From the NCBI GenBank assembly GCA_965226215.1, contig CBDDCH010000002.1, positions 4,154,001 through 4,218,000 on the forward strand: a stretch of DNA of 64,000 bases, read 5' to 3'. Numbering within the stretch: position 1 is the first letter of the stretch; every line of letters begins with the position of its first letter. The translations under genes and the position numbers were made by a program. Below the pieces are notes generated by a model. The model saw nothing but the letters and a program-made list of their open reading frames with translations, did not search any database and was not told where the DNA came from. Below are positions 36,233 to 46,137 of this stretch, in pieces. The stretch is from G963668345 sp965226215 (GTDB taxonomy: Bacteria > Acidobacteriota > Terriglobia > Bryobacterales > UBA6623).

Positions 36233-37261
36233 TTACAGCAGCCGGAAGTTGATTTCGATGTTGGCCACGACGGTGACTTTCTTGCCGTCCTTCCGCGCCG
36301 GGTTGAACGTCCACTGGCGGACGGCTTCGACGGCCTTTTCGTCCAGTCCGAGCCCGAGACTGCGCAGCAGGCGGAAGTTTCGCGCCCGCCCGTCGGGCGC
36401 AATGGCAACCTGCAGGACAACGGCGCCTTCGTGGCGAGCGATCCGGGCTTCGTCGGTATATTCGGGCTCAGTTTTGTCTGTGAGTCTTGGCGGTTTGCGG
36501 ACTTCTCGGCCGGAGTAGACCTCGGCAATGTCGGGACTCGCCCCAGAACTGAATTCGAGAACTCGCTTTTCTCTCACAGCGCGGGCACGCACTTCCATTA
36601 CTTGCGCCTCTCGACTGCGTTGCAGTTTTTGAAGCACGCGGGCGGAATGCTCGAGAGTCGTAATCGTGTCGATATGGTCCGGCCCTAACACCTTTTCGCG
36701 AATGGCGAGGGCGTGCTCATGGTAGACGTCCGCCTTGGGCAGCAGCCCGAGGTTCTCATAAAGCACCGCCATATTGCTGATACTCTCGGCCACGACGGAG
36801 TGTTCACGGCCGAACTTTTTGACACGGATAGCAAAAGCCTTCTTGTAGTACTCCTCGGCCCGGTCGTACTTACGGCGGGCATGGTAATAGCGCCCCACTT
36901 CGTTGAGGTAACCCGCGTAGTCGGGGTGTTCGGGACCCAGCGCCCGACGCGCAACGCTAAGACTTTCCTTATAGAGTGATTCCGGCTTCGCGTAATCACC
37001 TTGCGCCCGATAAAGCCGGCATAGGCGCATCAACGTTTCAGCCGTTTGGAAATTGTCCGAGCCGAGCGCTTCAGCTTGCTTCAGCGCAGACCGGAACCGC
37101 GCCTCGGCCCGCTCGAAGTCACGCTCCGCGAGAGCCCGCTCTCCGGCCGCGATGGCCTGTTCCCAGCCGGGAGCCTGCGCGTCTAGGCGCGCCCCGGCGC
37201 TGGGCATAACTAGGGCCACCGAGCACACATAGAGGCCGATCCGTGCTGCCGAGACCTTCAT
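36233..37261 (-). CDS. TPR protein with C-terminal TonB domain
   Basis: About 342 aa from the ATG at 37261, which begins a signal peptide (MKVSAARIGLYVCSVALVMP). An earlier in-frame ATG at 37375 would add 38 residues. Residues ~30-230 hold kinesin-light-chain-type TPRs (HPDYAGYLNEVGRYYHARRK, EHSVVAESISNMAVLYENLG). The last ~80 residues match the TonB C-terminal energy-transducing fold (YTDEARIARHEGAVVLQVAI, AVEAVRQWTFNPARKDGK). There is no N-terminal membrane anchor beyond the signal, so it is periplasmic and not a classical TonB. A role near outer-membrane receptors is inferred only. Confidence 0.82.
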   Translation of the reverse strand: MKVSAARIGLYVCSVALVMPSAGARLDAQAPGWEQAIAAGERALAERDFERAEARFRSALKQAEALGSDNFQTAETLMRLCRLYRAQGDYAKPESLYKESLSVARRALGPEHPDYAGYLNEVGRYYHARRKYDRAEEYYKKAFAIRVKKFGREHSVVAESISNMAVLYENLGLLPKADVYHEHALAIREKVLGPDHIDTITTLEHSARVLQKLQRSREAQVMEVRARAVREKRVLEFSSGASPDIAEVYSGREVRKPPRLTDKTEPEYTDEARIARHEGAVVLQVAIAPDGRARNFRLLRSLGLGLDEKAVEAVRQWTFNPARKDGKKVTVVANIEINFRLL

Positions 37262-37403
37262 CCGCTGTGCTGGACCGAAACCAGACCTCCCCCAAAGTAA
37301 TTTCAGTCTAGCAGCCTCGAATCGGACGACTGCCCGGCGCGAAAGGGTGGACAACCGGAGACCAATCTGATTCACTAATCAGTCACCAGGGTACGGCGAG
37401 ACC

Positions 37404-39029
37404 ATGAATCTTCCCCTGACACCGATCCGTTTTCTATTGTGGGCTGCTAATGAATATGGTTCCAAGGTCGGCGTGGTCGACGGCGAGCGAAGGCTGACCT
37501 ATAGCGAATTGCTGGAGCGGTCAAGCCGCTTGGCGGCAGCGCTCGGAGGATTGGGTGTTAAGGCCGGGGATCGCGTCGGCAGCTTAAGTCTCAACTGTCA
37601 TCAATTGTTGGAAGCCTATTACGGTGTGCCGATCGCCCGGGCGATTTTGTTGTCGCTCAACGTGCGGTTGTCGGCGGAGGAGCAAGCCTACATCCTTGAG
37701 CATTCGGGGTCCAGAGTGGTTTTGTTCGACCCGGAGTTACTGCCGCTGGTGGTCGGCTTACACGCGAAGTTGGCAAGCATACTCTGGATCAGTCTTAGGT
37801 CGCACGAGGAACTTCCTGATTGGGTCTATCCGGAAACATACGAAGAGTTAATCGCGCCGGCCGAGCCGCAACCACCCGACTTCACCACCTACGACGAGAA
37901 TGCAGTGGCTGAGTTGTTCTATACCAGTGGCAGCACCGGCCGACCCAAAGGCGTGATGCTGTCTCACCGCACGCTTTATCTGCACGGTCTCTACATGGCG
38001 CTGGGGACAAGTCGACGGGGAGGACGAAATGCCGCCGACCGCGGCGTGGAAATGCACTCGATTCCGCTGTTCCACGCCAACGGGTGGGGTCGTCCTCACA
38101 CCGTCACCTTCATGGGCGCCCGGCACGTCATGCTGAAGCGGTTCGATCCGGCTACGGCGTGCGAGCTGATCGAGCGAGAGGGGGTTACCGCATTCTCGAT
38201 GGTGCCGACCATGGCGAACATGCTGCTGAGCTTTCCGGAACTCGCTCAGTACAACCTAAGTAGTCTCGAAGAGATCATGATCGGCGGCTCCCCGTCATCG
38301 CCGGCGCTGACTCGGCAGTTGGAAGAGACGCTTGGCTGCCGCGTCTTGGCGGCCTACGGGCTTACCGAAACGTCGCCGGTCGCCACGATGGCCCACCTGA
38401 AAGAGACATTAGGGGAGATCTCCGATGAGGAAAGGATCCGCCGCCAGGCGATGACCGGCTATGCTCTTCCGGGCGCTCAGGTGAAGGTAGTGGGACCCGA
38501 TGGCGCTGAAGTCAGCAAGGATTCAAAGACGATCGGCGAAATCATTGTCCGCGGCGACGTCGTCATGGACGGTTACTGGAGCGAGCCACAGGCCAGCGCC
38601 GAAGCTATCGTGGACAATTGGCTCCACACGGGTGATATGGCTTGGTGGGATGAGTACAACTATGTCCTCATCGTCGACCGCAAGAAGGACATCATTATCA
38701 GCGGCGGTGAAAACATCTCGTCGGTCGAGGTGGAAAACATCATTGCGTCGCATCCGGCAGTGTACGAGGCGGCGGTCGTCGGAGTTCCAGACGAGAAGTG
38801 GGGCGAAGTTGTGAAGGCTTTCGTCGTGGTCAAACCCGACTTAGCCGCCAGCGAGCAGGATATTCAAGAGCACGTTCGCAAACGTTTGGCCGGCTTCAAG
38901 GTTCCCAAGAGCGTGGAATTTCGTGATGAGTTGCCGAAGGGTGCGACGGGGAAGATCCTCAAGCGTGTGTTGCGTGAACCCTACTGGAAGGATACGGGGA
39001 AGGACGTTTACGGAGGCGGATCGGGGTAG
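37404..39029 (+). CDS. Acyl-CoA synthetase (AMP-dependent, ANL superfamily)
   Basis: 541 aa. ATP/AMP signature FYTSGSTGRPKGVMLSHR around residue 173; YGLTETSPVATMA (A5), HTGDMAWWDE with Asp (A7), DRKKDIIISGGENISSVEVE (A8) and catalytic Lys in PKGATGKILKRVLRE (A10). Activates a carboxylic acid via acyl-AMP to the CoA thioester; sequence style fits medium/long-chain acyl-CoA ligases. Divergent from the TPR-TonB gene and about 80 bp before pyrE. Confidence 0.92.
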   Translation: MNLPLTPIRFLLWAANEYGSKVGVVDGERRLTYSELLERSSRLAAALGGLGVKAGDRVGSLSLNCHQLLEAYYGVPIARAILLSLNVRLSAEEQAYILEHSGSRVVLFDPELLPLVVGLHAKLASILWISLRSHEELPDWVYPETYEELIAPAEPQPPDFTTYDENAVAELFYTSGSTGRPKGVMLSHRTLYLHGLYMALGTSRRGGRNAADRGVEMHSIPLFHANGWGRPHTVTFMGARHVMLKRFDPATACELIEREGVTAFSMVPTMANMLLSFPELAQYNLSSLEEIMIGGSPSSPALTRQLEETLGCRVLAAYGLTETSPVATMAHLKETLGEISDEERIRRQAMTGYALPGAQVKVVGPDGAEVSKDSKTIGEIIVRGDVVMDGYWSEPQASAEAIVDNWLHTGDMAWWDEYNYVLIVDRKKDIIISGGENISSVEVENIIASHPAVYEAAVVGVPDEKWGEVVKAFVVVKPDLAASEQDIQEHVRKRLAGFKVPKSVEFRDELPKGATGKILKRVLREPYWKDTGKDVYGGGSG

Positions 39030-39110
39030 TTGCGCTGAGATCCCATTTATAATGGTGAATCAGCGTTCGCTCGAGCGCTGCGAACGGCAGCGACCCAGAG
39101 AGAAGCCCAC

Positions 39111-39806
39111 ATGGCCGACCCCCGGATGATTACCGAACGTAACGCCGTGCCGGACGAGTTGCTGGAGAGATTCTGGGAAAAAGGTCTCGTCTTGTTCGGC
39201 GAGCGCGTCCAACAGGAATACGGGCTGGCCACGCCGATCTTTATCGACCTCAGGCACAAGCTGTACGACGACCTGACGGTCTTAGCCGCTCTCGGCCAGG
39301 CGTTGCACGAAAGACTTATCTCGATCGTCGCCGGCGAGCCGGGCTCCGGTTCCAAGCCACAACAGGTCATCGGTATTCCTGACACCGCGACCCCACTGGC
39401 CCTCGCCACGGCGCTCGCTTCCCGGTCGTTGTCGTCCCCCGTTAGCTACGGGCAAATGAGGAAGAAGCCGGCGGCCTACCCCGGGGGACGCTCCGGCGTA
39501 AGCGCCTATATGGGGTCGATCAATGAAGCGCGCGAAATCACTCTGATCGACGACGTGATGGCCTCGGGCCGAAGCAAACTCTGGGCAATTGAGGAGCTCA
39601 AAAAAGACGGCCTCGAGGTGAAGCGCGTCCTCGTGGTGGTCGATCGTGAGCAGGGGGGCGAGAAAGTCCTGGAAGAAATAGGCTGTCCGGTGTATAGCCT
39701 CTACCGGATTTCTGAGCTGATTGACTACTTTGCTTCCCGGGGCAAATTGGACCCGGATACTGCTCGCGCGGCTCTCGAGCACATTCGATCCAAGCGGTTC
39801 GGCTAG
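39111..39806 (+). CDS. pyrE: Orotate phosphoribosyltransferase
   Basis: 231 aa. Converts orotate and PRPP to OMP in pyrimidine synthesis. The PRPP-binding motif is EITLIDDVMASGRSK, with the basic loop in YGQMRKKPAAYPGG. PDTATPLALATALA matches the orotate-type PRTase. It is slightly longer than typical (~210 aa). It stands 33 bp upstream of cysQ on the same strand, but pyrimidine genes are otherwise absent here. A -10-like TATAAT lies at about 39048. Confidence 0.92.
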   Translation: MADPRMITERNAVPDELLERFWEKGLVLFGERVQQEYGLATPIFIDLRHKLYDDLTVLAALGQALHERLISIVAGEPGSGSKPQQVIGIPDTATPLALATALASRSLSSPVSYGQMRKKPAAYPGGRSGVSAYMGSINEAREITLIDDVMASGRSKLWAIEELKKDGLEVKRVLVVVDREQGGEKVLEEIGCPVYSLYRISELIDYFASRGKLDPDTARAALEHIRSKRFG

Positions 39807-39839
39807 CGCCTTTCGAGCCGTCCGACGGAAACCCAACCC

Positions 39840-40622
39840 ATGACGGACTCGGGGTTCCCCGACATGGAGTACCTGGTTGCAACGGCCCGCGAGGCCGGGG
39901 CAGTCATTCTGGAGGTGTATCAAACCGATTTCGAAGTAGCCCACAAAAGCGATGCATCCCCTTTGACCGAAGCAGACCTGCGCTCCCACCAAGCGATCAC
40001 ACAGCGGCTGAAGGAGCGCTACCCCGAAGTCCCGATCCTTTCGGAAGAGAGTGCCGAACACGCATCCTATGAGACCCGAAAGAGCTGGGACCTTTTTTGG
40101 TTGGTCGATCCGCTGGACGGAACGAAGGAGTTCGTCAAGCGCAACGGCCAGTTCACGGTCAATATCGGGCTGATTCGAGGGGCGGAGCCCACGGCAGGTG
40201 TAGTTTATGCCCCAGCGTTTGATTTGCTCTATTACGGAAAGGTTGGCGAAGGTGCGTTCAAAGTCGAGGGCAAGGCAGCGCCGGTTCCTTTGCCGGCAAA
40301 TCAGCGGCGGGATCCGAGCCGCCTGGTGATCGCCGGCAGCTTGTCACATCCCACCCCGGAAATGGATGCCTTCGTGGCCGAGCAACGCCAAAAATACGCG
40401 GAGGTCGAGTTCGTGGCCATGGGGAGTTCGCTAAAAATTTGCATGGTCGCCGAGGGCAGTGCGGACATCTACCCTCGCCTGGGATCAACCATGGAATGGG
40501 ATACGGCCGCGGCCCACGCCGTCGCCGCGGCGGCGGGGAGAAGAGTGGCTTGCTACGGCAGCGAAGATGAGTTGTCTTACAACAAAGAAAACTTGCTCAA
40601 CGAAAAATTCGTGGTGCGCTAG
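39840..40622 (+). CDS. cysQ: 3'(2'),5'-bisphosphate nucleotidase
   Basis: 260 aa of the lithium-sensitive inositol-monophosphatase superfamily. Metal-binding motifs: LSEESAEH (Glu), WLVDPLDGTKEFVKRNG (D-P-L-D-G-T) and MEWDTAAAHAVAAAAG (W-D). The K-E-F-V after DGT and the overall order fit CysQ, which removes the 3'-phosphate from PAP formed in sulfate assimilation. Follows pyrE after 33 bp. An inositol monophosphatase is a less likely alternative. Confidence 0.9.
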   Translation: MTDSGFPDMEYLVATAREAGAVILEVYQTDFEVAHKSDASPLTEADLRSHQAITQRLKERYPEVPILSEESAEHASYETRKSWDLFWLVDPLDGTKEFVKRNGQFTVNIGLIRGAEPTAGVVYAPAFDLLYYGKVGEGAFKVEGKAAPVPLPANQRRDPSRLVIAGSLSHPTPEMDAFVAEQRQKYAEVEFVAMGSSLKICMVAEGSADIYPRLGSTMEWDTAAAHAVAAAAGRRVACYGSEDELSYNKENLLNEKFVVR

Positions 40623-40930
40623 TGCTTGGTTGCATAAATTCACGACAAATTATAGGCGGACAATCACTGGACCGCTCCCTCACGGGTCTGTGAAAAAACC
40701 TTGGGACAGTCAACCGCGGCTCAAGACGCCATTGATTCCAAGTGACTTCTAAGGACGCCGCTTGTGACAGTCCCCGGTTTTTTCACAATAGGCGGACAAT
40801 CACTGGACCGCTCCCTCACGGTCGCGGCTCGGAAGACTCCGCGGGCAAACCACTTCCGGGCGAGACGGCGATCGGATGGCCCTTCGGGAAGGAGTTTCGA
40901 AATAACGCGAACTTCCCCAACCAAGGGCTA
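40621..40930. repeat. MITE-like element, family D, interrupted by a family C element
   Basis: Begins CTAGTGCTTGGTTGCATAAA just at the cysQ stop and ends, read inward from 40930, CTAGCCCTTGGTTGGGGAAG; the shared CTTGGTTG marks the terminal inverted repeat. Most of the right half (GAGCCGCGACCGTGAGGGAG, TTCCCGAAGGGCC read inward) recurs at 48450-48572. A family C element sits inside (40690-40786), flanked by a perfect 34-bp direct repeat (40652-40685 and 40788-40821). Confidence 0.82.
40690..40786. repeat. MITE-like element, family C, copy 2 (nested in family D)
   Basis: 97 bp, ends GTGAAAAAACCTTGGGACAG and ACAGTCCCCGGTTTTTTCAC, interior the same as in copy 1 at 32453-32557 but without the 10-bp tandem unit. 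Confidence 0.85.
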
Positions 40931-40979
40931 GGTCGTATCCGCCGATGCCTTTTTTGCGTATCGACCCGAGGAGGTCGCT

Positions 40980-41996
40980 GTGAGAGTCGCCGTCGTCGGG
41001 CTGGGCTTCATGGGCGCCACCCACCTGCTCGCCTACCAGAAAGCCGGTCTTGCGGAAATCGCGGCTGTGGTCAGCGGTGATCCCAAGAAGCTGTCCGGTG
41101 ATCTCAGCGCGATTGGCGGCAACCTGGAGTTTACCAGCCTAGCGACGGAGACGATAGATTTCGGCCAAATCGCCCGCTATGCCAAAGCCGAAGAAGCTTT
41201 CGCCGACCCGACGATTGACGCCGTCGACCTGTGTGTGCCCACCTACTTGCACGCCCCGCTCGCACAAGCAGCGTTAGGCGCCGGAAAGCACGTGCTGGTC
41301 GAAAAGCCGATGGCCTTAACGGGCGACGAGTGTGACGCCATGATATCGGCGGCCCACAAGAACGGGCGCGTCCTCATGGTGGCGCAGGTGATCCGCTACT
41401 GGCCCGAGTACCGAGCCGCGAGAGAGATCATCCGCTCTGGCAAGCTCGGCGCCGTTCGGGCTGCTTCTCTGTCACGAAAATGTGCAGTACCGAGCTGGAG
41501 CAAGTGGATGCACGATCCCGCTAACAGCGGCGGCGGAGTTTTTGACTTGTTGATTCATGACTTCGACTACTGCCTGCAGCTTTTCGGACGCCCGCAATCG
41601 ATATCCGCCGTGGGTGTCGAAGCCATCGACAAAGGGATTGACGTGAGCGAGGCTCGGCTTCACTACGAGAACAACATGCCGGTGACCATCTCGGGAGGCT
41701 GGCAGCCCAGCGATTATCCGTTTTCGATGGCCTTTTCGATCGCCTGCGACGATGGGGTGCTCGATTTCCACTCGGCCTCCCGGCCGTTGAGCCTCTACCG
41801 CGCCGACCGTGGTCCGGACACCCTCGAACTCCCTCCAACGGACGGATTCGAGGCCGAGCTCCAAGCCTTCGTGGATGCTTGCGAGCGCGGAGAGGCGCCC
41901 GCGGATTGCCGTCCCGAGGAATCAGCGCTGGCAACAAGAATGACGCTGGCCATGCGGGCATCGCGCGAGATGTGCGGCGAGCCGGTGGCAGTTTAG
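40980..41996 (+). CDS. Gfo/Idh/MocA-family oxidoreductase
   Basis: 338 aa. N-terminal Rossmann fold (VAVVGLGFMGATHLLAYQKA) and the conserved EKP triplet (HVLVEKPMALTGDECD) that places the catalytic Lys. The C-terminal domain includes GGGVFDLLIHDFDYCLQLFG with the active-site DxxxH-type signature. NAD(P)-dependent oxidation or reduction of a sugar or inositol derivative; substrate unknown. GTG start at 40980 with GAGGAGG 5-6 nt upstream. Confidence 0.92.
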   Translation: MRVAVVGLGFMGATHLLAYQKAGLAEIAAVVSGDPKKLSGDLSAIGGNLEFTSLATETIDFGQIARYAKAEEAFADPTIDAVDLCVPTYLHAPLAQAALGAGKHVLVEKPMALTGDECDAMISAAHKNGRVLMVAQVIRYWPEYRAAREIIRSGKLGAVRAASLSRKCAVPSWSKWMHDPANSGGGVFDLLIHDFDYCLQLFGRPQSISAVGVEAIDKGIDVSEARLHYENNMPVTISGGWQPSDYPFSMAFSIACDDGVLDFHSASRPLSLYRADRGPDTLELPPTDGFEAELQAFVDACERGEAPADCRPEESALATRMTLAMRASREMCGEPVAV

Positions 41997-42392
41997 GGGC
42001 AGGAAGGTGGGAAAGAAACACCTCGGCCTCAGATTCGTGCCTGTGGGCGCAATGAATTGCGCCCCAGCGTCGACACGAGTGTCGCCGCGGCAGACGTAGG
42101 CGTCTGCACCACAACAGCAGACACCGAAGCCCAACGTTGCAGCTCCAACCGTAAGACAACAACCGCCCTCGTGGCGCAGGTCCCCAAACCTGCCGTGTCG
42201 GTACTCCTACCGACACCTGTTTCCGAGCTGCCCACACGCAAGGACCCAGGTCGGGTTGAACATGTCGCTCACGAACCGACCGCCACGGCCGGACCGCCAT
42301 GGTACGCTGAGTTTCTGCAGCCGACGCCCGAGGAACACGGCGTTCGCTCCTACCCGGCGGGAAAACAAAACCTCTTTGAACCCGAGGAACTT
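41997..42392. other. Non-coding gap with palindromes upstream of enolase
   Basis: Contains GGGCGCAATGAATTGCGCCC (42051 region) and family F copy 3 (42067-42109). The enolase frame is open throughout, but the upstream part has no protein similarity and the enolase N-terminus begins at 42393, so I treat it as leader. Confidence 0.5.
42067..42109. repeat. Palindromic repeat, family F, copy 3
   Basis: GCGTCGACACGAGTGTCG then a second hairpin (CAGACG / CGTCTG). Same two-hairpin layout as 7753-7796, and both copies are followed by a CACAA trailer. Confidence 0.55.
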
Positions 42393-43682
<1,290 letters not shown>

Positions 43683-43717
43683 ATTCCGGACGGATTTTCC
43701 CAAGGGAGACGCCTTTG

Positions 43718-43817
43718 GCGAAAAATCGGGTACAGCCAGCCGATTCGCTTCAGTCTAAGTGCTTTGTTTCGAGGGCTTATGACGGGGAGCAAATTGGTGG
43801 CAGTCCCCATTTTTCGC
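43718..43817. repeat. MITE-like element, family B, copy 2
   Basis: 100 bp, ends GCGAAAAATCGGG and CCCCATTTTTCGC, interior like 4183-4281 (GTACAGCCAGCCGATTCGCT and AAATTGGTGGCAGTCC). Lies 35 bp after the enolase stop, where it could act as a terminator-like hairpin. Confidence 0.82.
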
Positions 43818-43986
43818 CCTCCATTTTTCTCCCTTGCGAGAGGACGGGGCTGCGGTTCCGCGAAGACCGTTCTTCGTTCCCTATACTAGGGCCGTTTTGA
43901 AACCGGCGGTGCACCACGGAGGCATGCCTGGGTACTTTGGGGTGAACCCCTCCGCTGAGACAATCGGCGGTAGCGACACTCGCCGT

Positions 43987-45060
43987 TCAATGGTTTTTCC
44001 TTCTCCCCATAGCCTCTTCTGTTCTAGCATGGTCCTCGGCGGGTGAAGCGGAGGCGGGCTCTGGTGGAGACCAACCCGCCGAGGAATAGCCGGCCGGAGA
44101 CTCATCGAAACGATGGTTCGGGGAGCCGGCTGCGGTCGGCTTCTCGTTCAGCAACCCCTTCCCATCGGATCGATAGATCTCCTGCTGCCTAAAAAAACTC
44201 ATCGTCGCTCCGGCGCAAGCCGCCTTCGTCCCGGCGGCCCGCTCGAACTCCTCGGGGGGCCGATAGCCCAGCGCCGAATGCAGACGGCAGCGGTTGTAGT
44301 AGCGCTCGATGAAGTCCTCGATGTTCGCGCGCAGGTGGTCGAGATCCTGATAATCGTTGACGTAGATCTCCTCCCGCTTGAGCGTCTTGATGAAGCTCTC
44401 ACAACTGGCATTGTCGTAGGGGTTCGCCGGCCGACTCATGCTGGGGATCGCTTGCTGGCGGCGCAAGCTCCTCACGTAGGCGCCGGAAGCGTACTGCACA
44501 CCGCGATCGGAGTGATGGACCAGGCCGGGCGGCGGTTGCCGTTCGGCCATCGCCTGCTCCAGTGCCGCCAGCGGCAAGCGGGCGGCCAGCGTTCTCTCCA
44601 GCGCCCAGCCCACCACCTTCCGCGAGTAGGCGTCCAAGACCACGGCCAGATAAACGAACTCGGCCTTCAGCCGGATGTAGGTGATGTCGGCCACCCACAG
44701 CTGATTGATCCCGGTCAGCTTGATGTGGGCGGCTAGGTTGAGGTAAACCTCCAGCGGATGATCGGCCTCCGTGGTGGCCACGAACGCCCGGGGTTGGACC
44801 CCGAGCAACCCGTCCTGGCGCATGATCCGCGCCACGCGCTTGTGGTTCACCACCATCCCCCGCCGGCGGAGTTCCGCCGCGACCCTGCGGTAGCCATAGC
44901 GTCGCCGATGTTCGAGGGCAACCTCCTGGATCGCCGACCGCACTTCCATGTCTTCTTCCAGCGGCATCTGCTCTTTGAATGACCGATAGAAACCCGCCCG
45001 GCTCACTGGGGCCAGCCGGCACATCCGCTCGACACTCAGTCTGCCTTGCAGCGGCATCAA
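43987..45060 (-). CDS. IS3-family transposase OrfB (DDE integrase core)
   Basis: 357 aa. HTH_21-like start (SVERMCRLAPVSRAGFYRSF), then DDE: Asp in QLWVADITYIR, Asp in GLVHHSDRGVQYAS, Glu in NASCESFIKTLKREE. The C-terminal 70 residues beyond RLHSALGYRPPEEFE are Pro/Ser-rich and longer than usual, reading close to the left end of the element. Its ATG overlaps the orfA stop by 4 nt, so OrfB is made by coupling and/or by the usual IS3 frameshift. Confidence 0.93.
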   Translation of the reverse strand: MMPLQGRLSVERMCRLAPVSRAGFYRSFKEQMPLEEDMEVRSAIQEVALEHRRRYGYRRVAAELRRRGMVVNHKRVARIMRQDGLLGVQPRAFVATTEADHPLEVYLNLAAHIKLTGINQLWVADITYIRLKAEFVYLAVVLDAYSRKVVGWALERTLAARLPLAALEQAMAERQPPPGLVHHSDRGVQYASGAYVRSLRRQQAIPSMSRPANPYDNASCESFIKTLKREEIYVNDYQDLDHLRANIEDFIERYYNRCRLHSALGYRPPEEFERAAGTKAACAGATMSFFRQQEIYRSDGKGLLNEKPTAAGSPNHRFDESPAGYSSAGWSPPEPASASPAEDHARTEEAMGRRKNH

Positions 45061-45404
45061 CTCCCGGATTTGGTCGTAGACGCCTTCTCGCCACAGCTGC
45101 CGCTGCCGTGGCGTCGAGCCCCGATTTTTTCGAAGGCGCCTTTGAAAAAATCCACTTCCAGCGTCTTATCCCCCAACAGACGCTGCAACGCGCGGATCTC
45201 CTGGCGCAGTTCCCGCTCGCGGGAGGCGACCGGCGGACCGGGCCCCTCCTCCGTCGGCTCCATCCGATTTCGCCACCTGTACAGCAGCCCTCGGTGAATC
45301 CCCAGCTCCTTCGACAGCGCTGTCACGCTCTGGCAGCTTTTCAGCCGCTCCAGTGCCATCTTCCGGTATTCTTCGGGAAACTTGTAAACTCGTCTCTTGC
45401 CCAC
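45057..45404 (-). CDS. IS3-family transposase OrfA
   Basis: 115 aa HTH_Tnp_1 protein. YKFPEEYRKMALERLKSC, VTALSKELGIHRGLLYRWRN forms the DNA-binding helix-turn-helix, and a leucine-rich C-terminal coil (LRQEIRALQRLLGDKTLEVD) leads into FFKGAFEKI. A run of A/T (GATTTTTTCG on the top strand near 45125) near the 3' end could serve as a frameshift site. Confidence 0.9.
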   Translation of the reverse strand: MGKRRVYKFPEEYRKMALERLKSCQSVTALSKELGIHRGLLYRWRNRMEPTEEGPGPPVASRERELRQEIRALQRLLGDKTLEVDFFKGAFEKIGARRHGSGSCGEKASTTKSGS

Positions 45405-45562
45405 TCGCAGTTCCTTTCCCGGCTAAAGTGTCGCTATCACGACTGTCTCATTTTTGGGGTTCACTCCAGGCGACACGGCACGCAAGAATGCGTGCACCAC
45501 GGGTGAAAAGCACACCGTCATGCAGTCATCGGTTTCCGGAAGGGGTAAAGCCAAGCGACGCG

Positions 45563-45591
45563 TTGACCGCAACCGCCTTAGCGGATATACT
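45563..45591 (+). promoter_or_regulatory. Sigma-70 promoter of the histidine operon
   Basis: -35 TTGACC (45563-45568), 17-bp spacer, -10 TATACT (45586-45591): five of six consensus bases in each box with ideal spacing. Transcription should begin near 45598, only 2 nt before the leader-peptide ATG at 45600. Confidence 0.85.
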
Positions 45592-45599
45592 GGAATTTC

Positions 45600-45662
45600 A
45601 TGTGGTTGATCCTCCATCACCGGCATAGCCACCGCCATCATGGCGGTGTTCGGCGCCGGTAG
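45600..45662 (+). CDS. hisL: Histidine operon leader peptide
   Basis: A 20-codon frame (ATG to TAG) with six His codons inside nine consecutive residues: HHRHSHRHH. The regulatory role is classical: ribosome stalling at these codons when charged His-tRNA is scarce favours an antiterminator. The predicted start site places the ATG at or next to the mRNA 5' end, so translation may be leaderless; a weak TGGA precedes it. The His codons lie in or next to a perfect hairpin (45630-45637 with 45641-45648) that would serve as the pause structure. The gene lies between an intact IS3 element and hisI. Confidence 0.88.
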   Translation: MWLILHHRHSHRHHGGVRRR

Positions 45663-45702
45663 GGGGATCCGCACAGAAGTACGTAACATTTGTTCGAATC
45701 CC

Positions 45703-45735
45703 AACCCGCCGGCGAGAGCGCTGGGCGGGTTTTTT
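45703..45735 (+). terminator. Histidine attenuator (intrinsic terminator)
   Basis: Stem AACCCGCC (45703-45710) with GGCGGGTT (45724-45731), extended by three inner pairs, then a run of T (45730-45735). CGCCGG at 45654-45659 in the leader can instead pair with CCGGCG at 45709-45714, and GGGGAT with AATCCC, forming an antiterminator. It ends 12 nt before the hisI ATG, so it controls entry into the operon. Confidence 0.88.
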
Positions 45736-45747
45736 CTTTGGTGGCCT

Positions 45748-46131
45748 ATGCAACTTGACTTTACGAAACTCGATGGCCTGGTTCCGGCCGTGATTCAAGA
45801 TATCGAGGACGGGCGGGTGCTGATGGTCGGCTTTATGAATGAAGAATCGTTTCAAAGAACGCGGGAAAGCGGCAAGGTGACGTTCTTCAGTCGTTCCCGT
45901 AACGAACTTTGGACGAAAGGCGGCACGTCGGGCCACTACCTGCTGGTGAAAGAGATCCAGGTGGACTGCGACGAAGATACGTTGCTGATCAAAGCTGAGG
46001 CTTTAGGTCCGGGCGTTTGCCATAATGGGTTCCGAAGTTGCTTCTACCGCCGTCTGAAGAACGAGGAATGGGACCAATTTGAGGATCGCGCTTACGACCC
46101 GGACAGGGTCTACAAGGCAGAAAACAGCTAG
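45748..46131 (+). CDS. hisI: Phosphoribosyl-AMP cyclohydrolase
   Basis: 127 aa PRA-CH only, with no fused HisE. Hydrolyses the N1-C6 bond of PR-AMP, step 3 of histidine synthesis. Metal-binding DCDEDT and the late CHNGFRSCFYR carry the zinc/magnesium Asp and Cys ligands; SRSRNELWTKGGTSGHYL is the substrate-binding core. First gene after the attenuator; ATG at 45748, six nt before hisD after the stop. Confidence 0.95.
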   Translation: MQLDFTKLDGLVPAVIQDIEDGRVLMVGFMNEESFQRTRESGKVTFFSRSRNELWTKGGTSGHYLLVKEIQVDCDEDTLLIKAEALGPGVCHNGFRSCFYRRLKNEEWDQFEDRAYDPDRVYKAENS

Positions 46132-46137
46132 TTCTCG

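Larger units (their letters stand above)
43939..45467. mobile_element. Complete IS3-family insertion sequence
   Basis: About 1.53 kb. Left end GGGGTGAACCCC ... TGAGACAATCGGCGGTAGCG matches right end read inward GGAGTGAACCCC ... TGAGACAGTCGTGATAGCG; both end in the GACACT block. Two transposase frames, orfA and orfB, overlap by 4 nt. No obvious target duplication. A 190-bp relic of a related copy lies at 29200-29391. Confidence 0.9.

Noticed and set aside
42057..42392. Enolase with a 112-residue N-terminal extension
   Set aside because: The extension covers palindromic repeats and has no family match; a good ribosome site and the conserved enolase N-terminus place the start at 42393.
45690..45715. 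tRNA-like T-arm sequence GTTCGAATCCC before hisI
   Set aside because: The T-stem does not pair and no acceptor, D or anticodon arms can be drawn; the sequence is part of the antiterminator/terminator region.
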